Positions 25,070 to 35,006 of a stretch of DNA of 64,000 nt are shown here, in pieces. Each line of letters opens with the position of its first letter. Position 1 is the stretch's first letter. Under the pieces are notes generated by a model. It was not told the origin of the DNA and ran no database searches. It saw only the letters and a program-made list of their open reading frames with translations. Source of the DNA: Vibrio sp. SCSIO 43136 (GTDB taxonomy: Bacteria > Pseudomonadota > Gammaproteobacteria > Enterobacterales > Vibrionaceae); the NCBI RefSeq assembly GCF_023716565.1, contig NZ_CP071849.1:558001-622000 (forward strand), read 5' to 3'. The position numbers and the translations under genes are program-made.

Positions 25070-27061
25070 TTAGCTAAGTAGTTCTTTCGCAGTGTCTACG
25101 ACATTCTCAACGGTAAAGCCAAACATCTTGAACAACTCGCCTGCAGGTGCAGACTCGCCAAATGTTGTCATACCGATGATACGGCCATCAAAGCCAACAT
25201 ACTTGTACCAGTAATCGGCAATACCCGCTTCAATAGCAACACGTGCAGTGACATCAGATGGTAGAACTGACTCACGGTATTCTACGTCTTGCTTATCGAA
25301 TGCATCGGTTGATGGCATTGAAACAACACGTACTTTTTTGCCTTCTTGTGTCAGTTGCGCTGCTGCATTCACTGCAAGCTCTACTTCAGAACCTGTCGCA
25401 ATAAGAATAAGCTCAGGCTTGCCTTCACAATCTTTCAGGATGTATGCACCTTTAGCAACATTTGCCAGTTGCTCTGCGTCACGCTCTTGCTGCGCAAGGT
25501 TTTGACGGGAGAAAATCAGTGCCGTCGGGCCGTCTTTACGCTCAATCGCCAGTTTCCAAGCAACTGCAGATTCAACTTGGTCACATGGACGCCATGTGCT
25601 CATGTTTGGTGTGACGCGAAGTGAAGCAATTTGCTCAACAGGCTGGTGGGTAGGGCCATCTTCACCTAGACCGATAGAGTCGTGGGTGTACACTTGGATG
25701 TTCTGTACTTTCATCAGAGCAGCCATGCGCATTGCGTTACGAGCGTACTCCATGAACATTAGGAATGTTGCACCGTAAGGGACAAAACCACCATGAAGTG
25801 CGATACCGTTCATGATCGCTGTCATACCGAATTCACGAACACCATAGTGGATGTAGTTGCCTGAGAAATCAGTCGCTTCTAGAGATTTAGAACCCGACCA
25901 CATCGTTAGGTTAGATGGTGCAAGGTCGGCAGAACCGCCCATGAACTCAGGCAGCATTTCACCAAAGGCTTCTAATGCGTTTTGAGAAGCTTTACGTGAC
26001 GCAATGTTTGCTGGGTTTGCTTGTAGATCTGCAATGATTTGGCTTGCTTTCTCTTCCCATTGCGCTGGTAGGTCACCGTTTACGCGTCGTTTGAACTCTG
26101 CGGCAAGTTCTGGGTGAGCTGCTGCATACGCAGCAAACTTCTCGTCCCACGCTGCTTCCTTCTCTGCGCCAGCTTCTTTCGCTGACCACTGCGCATAAAC
26201 GTCTTGCGGAATTTCAAACGGACCGTGCTCCCAACCTAAAAACTCTCGTGCTGCTGCAATTTCTTCGTGACCTAGTGGTGCACCGTGACAATCGTGTGAA
26301 CCAGATTTGTTTGGAGAACCGAAACCGATAACGGTTTTAGTACAAATCAGAGTAGGGCGAGGGTCTGCTTTCGCAGCAATGATAGCAGCGTTGATTGCTT
26401 CAGGATCGTGTCCATCTACCGCTGGGATAACGTGCCAGCCGTATGACTCAAAGCGTTTAGGCGTGTCGTCTGAGAACCAGCCTTCTACATGACCATCAAT
26501 TGAGATGCCGTTGTCATCCCAGAATGCGATCAGTTTGCCAAGGCCAAGCGTACCTGCAAGAGAACAGGCTTCGTGCGAGATGCCTTCCATCAGACAGCCA
26601 TCTCCTAGGAAGGCATAAGTGAAGTGATCTACGATGTCGTGATCTGGTTTGTTGAACTGAGCAGCCAGCGCTTTCTCAGCCATCGCCATACCAACAGCGT
26701 TGGTGATGCCTTGACCAAGAGGACCAGTGGTGGTCTCAACGCCCGGTGCGTAACCATATTCTGGGTGGCCTGGCGTTTTAGAGTGCAATTGACGGAAGTT
26801 TTTCAGATCGTCAATAGAAAGCTCGTAACCGCTTAGGTGCAGCAAAGAGTAGATAAGCATAGAGCCGTGTCCATTAGACAGTACAAAACGGTCACGGTCA
26901 GCCCACTCTGGGTTGCTTGGGTTGTGGTTAAGGTGAGAGCGCCAAAGCACTTCTGCAATATCTGCCATACCCATAGGTGCTCCTGGGTGACCTGAGTTTG
27001 CTTGTTGCACCCCATCCATGCTCAAAGCACGAATAGCATTCGCCAAATGTTTACGATCCAT
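25070..27061 (-). CDS. tkt: Transketolase
   Basis: A 663-residue thiamine-diphosphate enzyme of the non-oxidative pentose phosphate pathway that moves two-carbon ketol units between sugar phosphates. The TPP motif is [20 protein letters not shown] (about 155-175). Also visible are [14 protein letters not shown] near the N-terminus, [14 protein letters not shown], and the pyrimidine-domain sequence [11 protein letters not shown]. Length equals that of bacterial TktA. It is 87 bp downstream of talB in the same direction, so the two likely form one operon. Confidence 0.97.
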   Translation of the reverse strand: MDRKHLANAIRALSMDGVQQANSGHPGAPMGMADIAEVLWRSHLNHNPSNPEWADRDRFVLSNGHGSMLIYSLLHLSGYELSIDDLKNFRQLHSKTPGHPEYGYAPGVETTTGPLGQGITNAVGMAMAEKALAAQFNKPDHDIVDHFTYAFLGDGCLMEGISHEACSLAGTLGLGKLIAFWDDNGISIDGHVEGWFSDDTPKRFESYGWHVIPAVDGHDPEAINAAIIAAKADPRPTLICTKTVIGFGSPNKSGSHDCHGAPLGHEEIAAAREFLGWEHGPFEIPQDVYAQWSAKEAGAEKEAAWDEKFAAYAAAHPELAAEFKRRVNGDLPAQWEEKASQIIADLQANPANIASRKASQNALEAFGEMLPEFMGGSADLAPSNLTMWSGSKSLEATDFSGNYIHYGVREFGMTAIMNGIALHGGFVPYGATFLMFMEYARNAMRMAALMKVQNIQVYTHDSIGLGEDGPTHQPVEQIASLRVTPNMSTWRPCDQVESAVAWKLAIERKDGPTALIFSRQNLAQQERDAEQLANVAKGAYILKDCEGKPELILIATGSEVELAVNAAAQLTQEGKKVRVVSMPSTDAFDKQDVEYRESVLPSDVTARVAIEAGIADYWYKYVGFDGRIIGMTTFGESAPAGELFKMFGFTVENVVDTAKELLS

Positions 27062-27148
27062 AATAGTTTCCAGTTTTCCGAACTTTTAAAAATTAGTGGG
27101 TTAAAGCGGAAGGCTCTAACCCTAAATAGTGGTTATCGCGAGCTGAAC

Positions 27149-28099
27149 TTACAGCTTAGCTTCGATCATCGCTTCTAGCTTGCCTTGGTCGACAGCGAAA
27201 TTACGGATGCCTTCTGCTAGCTTTTCAACAGCCATTGGGTCTTGGTTGTGATCCCATAGGAATTGAGCGTGAGTCATAGGCTCTGGGCGCTCAGATTTGT
27301 CTGCCGTCGCAACCAGTTTTGCCTCCACTTCGCCTTGAGCTTCTTCTAGCTCAGACAGTAGTGCAGGTGCGATAGTTAGGCGGTCACAGCCCGCTAGCTC
27401 AAGAATTTCTCCGATGTTACGGAAGCTTGCACCCATAACGACAGTTTCATAGCCGTGTTGCTTGTAGTAGTTATAGATTTTAGATACTGACAACACACCT
27501 GGGTCTTCAGCTGCTTCAAAATCACGACCTTCTTTCGCTTTGTACCAGTCCATAATACGGCCAACAAATGGAGAAATTAGGAATACGCCTGCTTCCGCAC
27601 AAGCACGAGCTTGGGCAAATGAGAATAGAAGCGTTAGGTTACAGTTAATACCTTCTTTCTCTAGGATTTCTGCGGCACGAATACCTTCCCAAGTTGATGC
27701 TAGCTTGATAAGGATACGGTCGTTAGAAATACCAGCATCGTTATACATCTTAATCAGTTGACGAGCCTTAGCCACGCTGCCTTCAGTGTCGTAAGAAAGA
27801 CGGGCATCAACTTCGGTCGAAATACGGCCAGGGATGGTGGTTAGGATTTCTTTACCGATGTTAACTGCCAGCATGTCACAAGCATCTTGTACTTGCTGCG
27901 CTTTATCGTCACTTTGACCTTTAGCGTACGCAATCGACTGATCGATAAGAGGGGCATAAGCTTCAATTTGAGCGGCTTTCAAAATAAGCGAAGGGTTGGT
28001 CGTTGCATCTTCTGGCTGATATTTCTTAATCGCATCGATCTCCCCGGTGTCTGCAACAACAGTGGTTAGTTTGCGTAGTTGTTCTAGCTTATTGCTCAT
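27149..28099 (-). CDS. talB: Transaldolase
   Basis: About 316 residues from the ATG at 28099 ([20 protein letters not shown]), the standard TalB start; the longer frame is not conserved. It transfers dihydroxyacetone units from sedoheptulose 7-phosphate to glyceraldehyde 3-phosphate. The Schiff-base lysine is in [12 protein letters not shown], and [11 protein letters not shown] and [11 protein letters not shown] are conserved. It heads the talB-tkt pair, is divergent from a SorC-type regulator, and an extended 416-bp intergenic region separates them. Confidence 0.97.
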   Translation of the reverse strand: MSNKLEQLRKLTTVVADTGEIDAIKKYQPEDATTNPSLILKAAQIEAYAPLIDQSIAYAKGQSDDKAQQVQDACDMLAVNIGKEILTTIPGRISTEVDARLSYDTEGSVAKARQLIKMYNDAGISNDRILIKLASTWEGIRAAEILEKEGINCNLTLLFSFAQARACAEAGVFLISPFVGRIMDWYKAKEGRDFEAAEDPGVLSVSKIYNYYKQHGYETVVMGASFRNIGEILELAGCDRLTIAPALLSELEEAQGEVEAKLVATADKSERPEPMTHAQFLWDHNQDPMAVEKLAEGIRNFAVDQGKLEAMIEAKL

Positions 28100-28515
28100 T
28101 CTGTAATTCCTATGTTGGGCTATGGCTTGGTCCGACATCATGTGGGAGTGTGCAAGCAGTAAAGATAGTGTAGTAATCCCCCAGAAAAATTCTGGGCAAT
28201 TGCTCAAGTTGTTTTATCCAACTGAACCTATGTGGTGAGCATCCGTTCAATTGGTGAGTAAATGATGTCTCATGTTTAACGTAATTGGGCCTAAAGGCAA
28301 AGGGTAAACTTTGTTTAAAGTGACGGCTATCAACCTTTTTCTAAGCCTTGATGGGTATAAACGTTTGCGTGAATTTGGCGGGTCATTTTGGTTATGCAAA
28401 ACCAAGGTATGTGAACCGTGAACATGTGTAACGCTAATGAGCAAATGTTTAGACTGGCAGCACTTGTTTAGGTACTATTAGCGGGTTTAGCAATGCCGTC
28501 AGGAAGAGAGCGACA
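28100..28515. other. Divergent regulatory region between talB and the SorC-type regulator
   Basis: A 416-bp region without a credible gene. It should contain the talB promoter and that of the regulator. The only clear element is a LacI/PurR-like palindrome at 28355-28370. The regulator's own ribosome binding site (GGAAGAG) lies at the right end. Confidence 0.5.
28355..28370. promoter_or_regulatory. PurR/LacI-type operator-like site
   Basis: On the minus strand it reads ACGCAAACGTTTATAC, matching the PurR box core ACGCAAACGTTT completely but not the last four bases. It lies 146 bp before the SorC-type regulator and 256 bp before talB. The bound protein could be PurR or another LacI-family member. 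Confidence 0.45.
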
Positions 28516-29505
28516 ATGAATACTCAAGACACCAATGTCGAAAATAGCGATCTGCTTACCGAGATCGCTGTGGCTTATTACCAACAAGGGGCAACTCAAG
28601 AAGAGATCTCAAAGAAGTTTGCTATCTCCCGTGCCAAAGTTGGTAGATTATTGAAGCAAGCCAGAGATGAAGGCATTGTTGAAATTACGGTTAAGTATCA
28701 CCCTGTATTTAGCGCTCAGATTGAACAGCGATTAGTGGAACGCTTTGGGGTGAAGCGTGCTCTGGTGGCGCTCGACCAAGCGGATGAAGAAGCACAAAGA
28801 TTGCAAGTGGCGGGATTGGTTTCTAATTACCTCAGTAGCAGCCTTAAAAATGGCAATGTTGTTACCGTTGGACAGGGGAGAAATGTTTCGGCTGTCGCCC
28901 ACCATGTTGGGGTTATCACGCCAAAAGAAGTGAAGTTTGTCTGTGGTATCGGAGGAATACACCCAAGAGGCGGTATGTTTAACGCAGACCACATTTGCCG
29001 CCAATTGGCGAAAAAGTATGGCGGTACATCAGAAACGCTTTATGCGCCAGCTTATGCGGAAAACAAAGAGCAGAAGATGGCCTTTATGCAAAATGGGACA
29101 GTCAAACAAACATTGGATCTTGCACGTAAAGCGGATGTCGCTTTGGTTGGCATCGGTGACATGAGTGAAAACAGCTATATGGTTGATCTTGGTTGGTTCA
29201 CTCCAGATGAGGTGGTGCAATCTCGTTTACATCAAGGAGTCGTTGGAGACTTTGCCGGCTACGACTTTTTTGATATTTCAGGCAGGGCGGCGAATACCGT
29301 AATGAGTGACCGAGTGATTGGTTTGGGCATCGAAGAGTTTCGCCCAATTGCTGAAGTCATCGCTATTGCTGCGGAAAATAGCAAGCCACTTGCCTTATTA
29401 GGTGCTTTAAGGACAGGCGTCATTGATGTTATCGCAACCTCAGTGAGTAATGCGCTTACCGTGCTAAACCTCGACGAACAAATGAACGCCGTAGAAGGGC
29501 AATAA
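28516..29505 (+). CDS. SorC/DeoR-type sugar-binding transcriptional regulator
   Basis: A 329-residue regulator. An N-terminal helix-turn-helix (about 12-55: LTEIAVAYYQQGATQEEISKK with FAISRAKVGRLLKQA) is followed by a SorC-type sugar-phosphate-binding domain (about 60-320) with CGIGGIHPRGG and VALVGIGDMSENSYM. Proteins of this type bind phosphorylated sugars. Its divergent position next to talB-tkt suggests control of those genes, by a pentose or related phosphate; that is an inference. Confidence 0.9.
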   Translation: MNTQDTNVENSDLLTEIAVAYYQQGATQEEISKKFAISRAKVGRLLKQARDEGIVEITVKYHPVFSAQIEQRLVERFGVKRALVALDQADEEAQRLQVAGLVSNYLSSSLKNGNVVTVGQGRNVSAVAHHVGVITPKEVKFVCGIGGIHPRGGMFNADHICRQLAKKYGGTSETLYAPAYAENKEQKMAFMQNGTVKQTLDLARKADVALVGIGDMSENSYMVDLGWFTPDEVVQSRLHQGVVGDFAGYDFFDISGRAANTVMSDRVIGLGIEEFRPIAEVIAIAAENSKPLALLGALRTGVIDVIATSVSNALTVLNLDEQMNAVEGQ

Positions 29506-29533
29506 TTAGGCCGTGCTGGCCTATTACATGGCT

Positions 29534-30409
29534 TTAGTTAAAGCAGCGTAGAAGATGGTTAAATCTTGCTGCAAGTGGCCTGCGTCTTTTATGCACTAGT
29601 GACAGCGTTTCTGTCAGTTGTGATTTAGCAGGATAGATATAGAGCTCATCTATTTTATCAAATGCCTCCACGGCGGTTTGTGGTAGTACTGTGAAACCCA
29701 ACCCTTGAGAAACAGGCAGTAAGATTTGGTGCAATTGGTTGATATAGCCGTGAATTGGAACTTGTTGCGTTTCTAAAGCCGCAAAGGGCTCATCAACACT
29801 TTTGGCAAGATATTTAGCGAGATAGTGTCGACAATCGGGGTGATCGATAACACCAAGTTGAGTCAGTGTCTCTGGCGATAAGTCTTGGTTGCGGAACGCT
29901 TTCGGTAACACGAGACACAATGTCTCCTCACCGATCACCTGGGCATCAAAAAGTTGTGAGTCGACTTGCTCTGCGACAATACCGACATCAAGCAAACCAG
30001 CCTTTATGTCACTCAATATCTTACGGCTAGGCGCAACTTCCATATGGAAGTTAAGTTCGGGAAACTGACCTTGGATCTGAGTGAGTCGTGGGTAGAGCTT
30101 GAGCGCCATAGCCCCCGAGCAGCCGATTTTACAAGTGCCCTTATTAGGGTCATCTTCTTTTAGCCCAGAGAGTAGTTCAGTTTCGAAAGCTTGTTGTTGT
30201 TTGGCATACTCATAGACAGCTTGGCCTTGCTCGGTGAGGTCGAACTCTTTGCCATCTCGGATCAAAAGATCACAGCCACAGGCTTGTTCAAGCTTTTTAA
30301 TATGCTGGCTAACCCCTGGTTGGGTCATGTACAGGGCTTCCGCCGTGCGAGTGAAGTGTCCTAGTTCAACTAGTTTGATGTAGGTGGTCAGCCAAGTAGT
30401 GTTGAGCAT
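29534..30409 (-). CDS. LysR-family transcriptional regulator
   Basis: A 291-residue LysR-type regulator. The helix-turn-helix is HFTRTAEALYMTQPGVSQHI (about 18-37), followed by the usual linker helix and an effector domain from about residue 88. It is convergent with the SorC-type regulator and its upstream neighbour is the GGDEF/EAL gene in the same orientation, 70 bp away. No divergent target gene is present, so the regulon is unknown. The start was taken at MLNTTWLTTYIKLVE, the typical N-terminus. Confidence 0.9.
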   Translation of the reverse strand: MLNTTWLTTYIKLVELGHFTRTAEALYMTQPGVSQHIKKLEQACGCDLLIRDGKEFDLTEQGQAVYEYAKQQQAFETELLSGLKEDDPNKGTCKIGCSGAMALKLYPRLTQIQGQFPELNFHMEVAPSRKILSDIKAGLLDVGIVAEQVDSQLFDAQVIGEETLCLVLPKAFRNQDLSPETLTQLGVIDHPDCRHYLAKYLAKSVDEPFAALETQQVPIHGYINQLHQILLPVSQGLGFTVLPQTAVEAFDKIDELYIYPAKSQLTETLSLVHKRRRPLAARFNHLLRCFN

Positions 30410-30479
30410 CGCATAACAATCCGTTATTGAAAGTTCAATAACGGATAATTATATGTTCCAAATTTAGTGAGGTAAATCG

Positions 30480-32801
30480 TTAAGCTTGCGGTCTTGCGTT
30501 AGGTGGAGCATCGGTAACGTTTGGTTGGCGTACTAGGTGTTGGAATAGTACCGCCCGAAGCTGAGGCAGTGTCATTGGTTTTGCGTAGTAATAACCTTGG
30601 TACAAATCACAATCGAACATTCTTAACTGGTGGACATGGCCTTCACATTCAACTCCCTCTGCAACCACTTCTCGGTCAAAGTTTTTGGCAATTGAGATGA
30701 TGTTTTGAACCATTCTTAGCGCCTTTTCGTCGGTAAGGATTTCATCGATAAAGCTCTTGTCGATTTTGATCTCATCGAACGGCAGTTCACCTAACATAGA
30801 TAGAGAAGAGTACCCGGTACCAAAGTCATCTAAGGAAATACGAATACCGAGCTCTGCGAGCTGATTGAAAAGGGGTTTGACGGATTCGAGATCCTCAATA
30901 AATAAGTTCTCGGTCAATTCCAAGGTCAAATAGTTATTCTCGTAATTAGTGGCTTTCAATGTCTTAAGCAGCTTCTCAAGGAAGTCGCGTTGCACAATTT
31001 GTCTGACCGAGATATTGATGGCGGTATGGAAGCGGTAATTCAACTCGGTCTGTAGGCCTTTCATATCACTGAGAGCGATCTCTAGTACCAGATCTCCAAG
31101 CTCTGGCATCATGCCACAAGATTCAGCAATAGGAATAAATTGATCAGGTGGCACAAACCCAAGTTCTTTATCTTCCCAGCGAACTAGGGCTTCTACGCCG
31201 TGAAGCTCACCTTTTCTATTTAGCTGTGGTTGATAGGCCAAATAGAGTTCTTTTTTGGCGATTGCACGACGAAGCTTCTGCTCAATCTGAATTTCTTTTA
31301 GATAGGCTTGCTGCAATGTCGGGGTAAAGAAAGCATGAGCATTTCTTTTCTCTTTGGCCTGATACATGGCGATATCGGCACAACGCAATAACTCGTCGAG
31401 TGTTTTACCTTGCTTTGGATATTGGGTGATACCAATGCTACATCCGAGAATAAAGCTAAATTTATCAACGTAATACGGCTGAGCTAACGTGCTAAGGATA
31501 TTCTTAGCATAGTCTTCGATGCGGTCTTTATAAGCATCAGGGATAATAACGACAAACTCGTCACCACTTTCACGAATCAATACCATGTCTGATTCGATTT
31601 CACCTTCTATGCGCAAAGCGATTTGGTTCAGAACCTTGTCACCTGTTTCATGACCTGCACTGTCATTGACTCGCTTGTAATGGTCCATGTCGATGTATAA
31701 CAGGGTAAAGGGTGCTCGCTTGTCACCAAACCAACGGTGTTGTTTGTCGCGCAGAAAATGGCGGTTAGGTAGCCCAGTTAGTGGGTCGTGATGCGCTTGA
31801 TACAAAAGCTCTTCTACACGAAGTGTCTCGTTACGATGAATCGAGCGAATCGAGAGGTAGAAAACCGCCTGTAAAACGATAAACACTGCAATGTAAGGAA
31901 TGATTGAGACAACAAACTCATACCAAATATGACTTCGCGAAATTTGAGCAAATGCCCACATATTATATCTTGGTAAGAATTTAACCGTCGTTGTCGTCGG
32001 TTCTAGCCCGAACTGGTTCCGATACCCCATGTTAGCGGTAACAGGGGAACTACTGCTTTTTACTTGTTTTAGAGATAGTCCATTGGTGACGGCGATATTC
32101 TCAAGTACGGCATTTACTTCATCACTATCGAGTAGATCTGCATAGGTTACAGGGGCGTCCTTTCCTGTGACATATTGGTAGTAGTAGTCGCTGCGCAGTA
32201 GGCCAATAAGCTGTTCGTTGTGGCCATGCAAATCGATATTAAATAGGCTAGATTGGTCTAGCTTCAGACCAGCGGTCATCACGGCGATCGTTTCACCATG
32301 GTCATTTCGAATCGCTTTACGAACAGGCATCATGACTTGGTCTAAGTCATTTTTGTAGTAAGAACGCCCAACCACCATTTTGTAGCTGTTGACCGCATCG
32401 AGAAAGGAATCTCTAGTGTGTTTTTGTTTTAACAGGTTGCTTTGAGACTGACTATCAATATTCGAGCTGGTTAAAAGCACATCGCCTTCAGGAGACACTA
32501 AACCAAAGGCAGAGATGTTACTGTTGAGTTCAAGCAAGCTAGCCAGCCAGCGCTCTTTAGCAGACGTTGCCATGTCCGTTTCAAGCAACAAGCGCTCTGC
32601 TATCATGTCGAGCATCATTTCTTGGTTATCAAGTAATGATTGAGTTCCACTAGAAAACAGTTCAATGGCATTGTACTGCTCGTCTTTGTGTAACTTATCG
32701 ACATTTAAAAACTGCTGCCAAATCGTAAATAAAAACAGCCCAGTACTAAACAGTACTAGGAAGCGGTATAACATCCAGATGTTTTTCTTGAAATGGGCCA
32801 T
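30480..32801 (-). CDS. dCache-GGDEF-EAL protein, probable c-di-GMP phosphodiesterase
   Basis: A 773-residue membrane protein. Helices at about 12-30 and 300-320 flank a large periplasmic dCache-like domain. The GGDEF domain (about 335-495) has the altered active site RESGDEF instead of GGDEF. The EAL domain (about 510-755) keeps GVEALVRW, LELTENL, LDDFGTGYSSLSML, KIDKSF and AEGVE, so phosphodiesterase activity is likely. The changed SGDEF may still bind GTP or be active; this cannot be told from sequence. It is transcribed alone. Confidence 0.92.
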   Translation of the reverse strand: MAHFKKNIWMLYRFLVLFSTGLFLFTIWQQFLNVDKLHKDEQYNAIELFSSGTQSLLDNQEMMLDMIAERLLLETDMATSAKERWLASLLELNSNISAFGLVSPEGDVLLTSSNIDSQSQSNLLKQKHTRDSFLDAVNSYKMVVGRSYYKNDLDQVMMPVRKAIRNDHGETIAVMTAGLKLDQSSLFNIDLHGHNEQLIGLLRSDYYYQYVTGKDAPVTYADLLDSDEVNAVLENIAVTNGLSLKQVKSSSSPVTANMGYRNQFGLEPTTTTVKFLPRYNMWAFAQISRSHIWYEFVVSIIPYIAVFIVLQAVFYLSIRSIHRNETLRVEELLYQAHHDPLTGLPNRHFLRDKQHRWFGDKRAPFTLLYIDMDHYKRVNDSAGHETGDKVLNQIALRIEGEIESDMVLIRESGDEFVVIIPDAYKDRIEDYAKNILSTLAQPYYVDKFSFILGCSIGITQYPKQGKTLDELLRCADIAMYQAKEKRNAHAFFTPTLQQAYLKEIQIEQKLRRAIAKKELYLAYQPQLNRKGELHGVEALVRWEDKELGFVPPDQFIPIAESCGMMPELGDLVLEIALSDMKGLQTELNYRFHTAINISVRQIVQRDFLEKLLKTLKATNYENNYLTLELTENLFIEDLESVKPLFNQLAELGIRISLDDFGTGYSSLSMLGELPFDEIKIDKSFIDEILTDEKALRMVQNIISIAKNFDREVVAEGVECEGHVHQLRMFDCDLYQGYYYAKPMTLPQLRAVLFQHLVRQPNVTDAPPNARPQA

Positions 32802-33080
32802 GAACTTCCTGTTAGCCTTGCGAGAGCTGCTCTTTTTATTATCCTTGTATACTCAGTTAAGTCACGTAACCGCTCTAAGTCTACTATCTCCATTGTGAGA
32901 CTTATCAAAAAATACTATAAAAATAAGCTCATTGGTACGCTTTAGTTATATCAAAAGCATTGTATGCAAACTTCGTCACTATCTCAGACCCAAGTAGCCA
33001 CAATTAAGCGTATGATAGTTGGGGATATTCCAACTAAGTGGGTACAGGACTAAATTGGTCTGTAGCCCACTTAAGGCTAT

Positions 33081-33914
33081 TTACTTATTTATCGGTAAGG
33101 CTTGGTCTTGTCCCCATTCTGCCCACGAACCATCGTAGACAGCCAGCTTGGTATATCCTGCCTGGTGCGCTGCCAATATAAGAATAGCGGCTGTCACCCC
33201 AGAACCACAGCTTGCGATGATTCTTTGCGATAAGGTAATTTCTAGTTGGTCAAATAGATGCGCTAACTCTTGTGGCGTTTTAAGGTGGTCACCATTAAGC
33301 ACTGTTGCGTATGGAAGTGAAAGCGAGTTAGGGATGTGACCACTGCGAAGACCTTTGCGAGGCTCCGGCACTTGTCCATAAAAACGGGCTTTGGCACGTG
33401 CATCGAGAATTGTCCAAGAGCTTTGGCCCGAGGCGAATAGAACTTTGTCGCTATCTGCAAACCATGGTGGTTGGAAATTAGCAACAAAGTCACCGTTTTT
33501 ATCGTTTGGTGCAGACAAGTTGGCAGTGGTTTTATAGCCACAATTGACCCAAGCTTTGATCCCTCCGCTTAGCACTTTCACCTTGTCGTGACCAAAACAC
33601 TTAAACATCCACCAAGCCCTTGGTGAGGCGTATGTTCCCGTGTCGTCGTAAACGATGATTTCACTGTCCTGATTGATGCCCATTTGTTGCATTCGTCGCT
33701 CGAACTTTTCCGCGCTAGGCAACATATGAGGTAGTGTGCTGTCTTCATCGCTAATATCTTGGTCATAGTCAAATCGTTGTGCAGTGGGGATATAACCCAC
33801 AGAAGCTTTTTCAGGTGCGCCTGGCACGAGAATGTCCAAGCTAGCGTCTAAAACAACAAGATTAGAGTCATTAATATGAGCGGCGAGCCAATCGGCAGTA
33901 ACGATTTCAGTCAT
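33081..33914 (-). CDS. sseA: 3-mercaptopyruvate sulfurtransferase-type rhodanese
   Basis: A 277-residue two-domain rhodanese that moves sulfane sulfur to thiophilic acceptors. The inactive N-terminal domain is followed by the active one with CGSGVTA, in which Cys236 is the persulfide-bearing residue; the G-S-G loop is typical of mercaptopyruvate rather than thiosulfate sulfurtransferases. It ends the block moeA-moeB-hypothetical-sseA, all with gaps of nine bases, so it is co-transcribed with molybdopterin genes. This suggests, but does not prove, a role in sulfur supply for molybdopterin. Confidence 0.9.
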   Translation of the reverse strand: MTEIVTADWLAAHINDSNLVVLDASLDILVPGAPEKASVGYIPTAQRFDYDQDISDEDSTLPHMLPSAEKFERRMQQMGINQDSEIIVYDDTGTYASPRAWWMFKCFGHDKVKVLSGGIKAWVNCGYKTTANLSAPNDKNGDFVANFQPPWFADSDKVLFASGQSSWTILDARAKARFYGQVPEPRKGLRSGHIPNSLSLPYATVLNGDHLKTPQELAHLFDQLEITLSQRIIASCGSGVTAAILILAAHQAGYTKLAVYDGSWAEWGQDQALPINK

Positions 33915-33923
33915 AGAAGTTCC

Positions 33924-34238
33924 TTAAGACCTAACGGTTTGGCATTTTATGAGCTGTAGGCGATCATTTTGGCCAAACAAGGTGGATATGGGTTGTAGGG
34001 TGGCAATATCACCAGCTTCACAGCGAGCGTTCGGGTCGATATTTAGCCTTAGATGCTCGCCTTGATGAGAAAATGTGATGTAGTGGCGATGGCCATCAAG
34101 TGATTGGGTAACGATTCTTTGTTCGACAGTGACTCGAATTGGATCAGGGGCCGCTGTTGAATTAGTCCTGCCAGTAAGTAGGTAAAGCAAGACGATACCT
34201 GAGATAAGAAGCGTGATTGCTTTGAGTATCGTCTGCAT
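33924..34238 (-). CDS. Hypothetical membrane-anchored protein in the moe operon
   Basis: A 104-residue protein I do not recognise. Residues 5-22 are one hydrophobic helix (LKAITLLISGIVLLYLL); the rest is a soluble beta-rich domain with C74 and C99 that would lie outside the cytosol. It is nine bases downstream of moeB and nine bases upstream of sseA, in the same direction, so it belongs to that operon. The start at ATG 34238 has a GGAAAAA-type weak ribosome binding site. No motif of a known molybdopterin enzyme is visible. Confidence 0.7.
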   Translation of the reverse strand: MQTILKAITLLISGIVLLYLLTGRTNSTAAPDPIRVTVEQRIVTQSLDGHRHYITFSHQGEHLRLNIDPNARCEAGDIATLQPISTLFGQNDRLQLIKCQTVRS

Positions 34239-34247
34239 TGATTTTTC

Positions 34248-34997
34248 CTACTGGCTGCAAGTTGGGCAGTTTGGCAGCTTCGCCAGCTTCATTTCTCGCC
34301 AACTCATGCTCATGGCATCAAGGATCAATAGTTTACCTTCTAGAGTCGTGCCCATGTTGGCAAGCACCTTGATACACTCTAGCGCTTGTGTCGCACCGAT
34401 AATGCCGACCAGAGGTGCCATCACACCCGCTTCAACGCAGGTCAGTGCTTGAGCTCCAAACAAAGCACTCAAGCACTGGTAGCAAGGGGCATCATCAAGA
34501 TAGGTGAAGACACTTACTTGTCCTTCCATGCGAATAGCAGCGCCACTGACAAGCGGAGTCTTATGCTGATAACAAAGTGCGTTGAGTTGGTTGCGAGTAT
34601 CTACATTATCGGTGCAATCGAGCACAATGTCGTGTTCAGCCACTAGCTCTGCCAACTCTGATTGGTCGCACTTTTTATTGATAGCCACTAAGTTCAGGTA
34701 GGGATTTAACTGCTCCAATGCTAACTTGGCAGATTCCACCTTGGGCAAGCCAACGGTTTTATCATGATGGAGGACTTGGCGTTGCAAGTTAGACAGTTCC
34801 ACCTGGTCGAAGTCGACCAGTGTCATGTGCCCTATACCCGCAACGGCTAGATATTGCGACGCCGCACATCCAAGACCACCTGCACCTATAACCAATACTT
34901 TGGCCTGTTTTAATGCTTCCTGACCTTCAAAGTCAAATTGCTTTAATATGATTTGGCGGTTGTAGCGAAGCATCTCTTGGTCAGACAAAATTTCCAT
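34248..34997 (-). CDS. moeB: Molybdopterin-synthase adenylyltransferase
   Basis: A 249-residue E1-like enzyme that adenylates the C-terminus of MoaD. The ATP-binding loop is IGAGGLGCAASQYLAVAG (about 36-53). RYNRQI near the N-terminus contains the conserved arginines. Zinc-binding Cys pairs CYQC and CPTC are present, and LTCVEAG carries the usual Cys of this fold. It lies nine bases after moeA in a moeA-moeB-hypothetical-sseA operon. ThiF is the alternative for this fold, but the moeA context supports MoeB. Confidence 0.93.
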   Translation of the reverse strand: MEILSDQEMLRYNRQIILKQFDFEGQEALKQAKVLVIGAGGLGCAASQYLAVAGIGHMTLVDFDQVELSNLQRQVLHHDKTVGLPKVESAKLALEQLNPYLNLVAINKKCDQSELAELVAEHDIVLDCTDNVDTRNQLNALCYQHKTPLVSGAAIRMEGQVSVFTYLDDAPCYQCLSALFGAQALTCVEAGVMAPLVGIIGATQALECIKVLANMGTTLEGKLLILDAMSMSWREMKLAKLPNCPTCSQ

Positions 34998-35006
34998 CGC
35001 AAGACC

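Noticed and set aside
28247..28444. Minus-strand 65-codon ORF upstream of talB
   Set aside because: No ribosome binding site, no conserved pattern, and it overlaps the presumed regulatory region.
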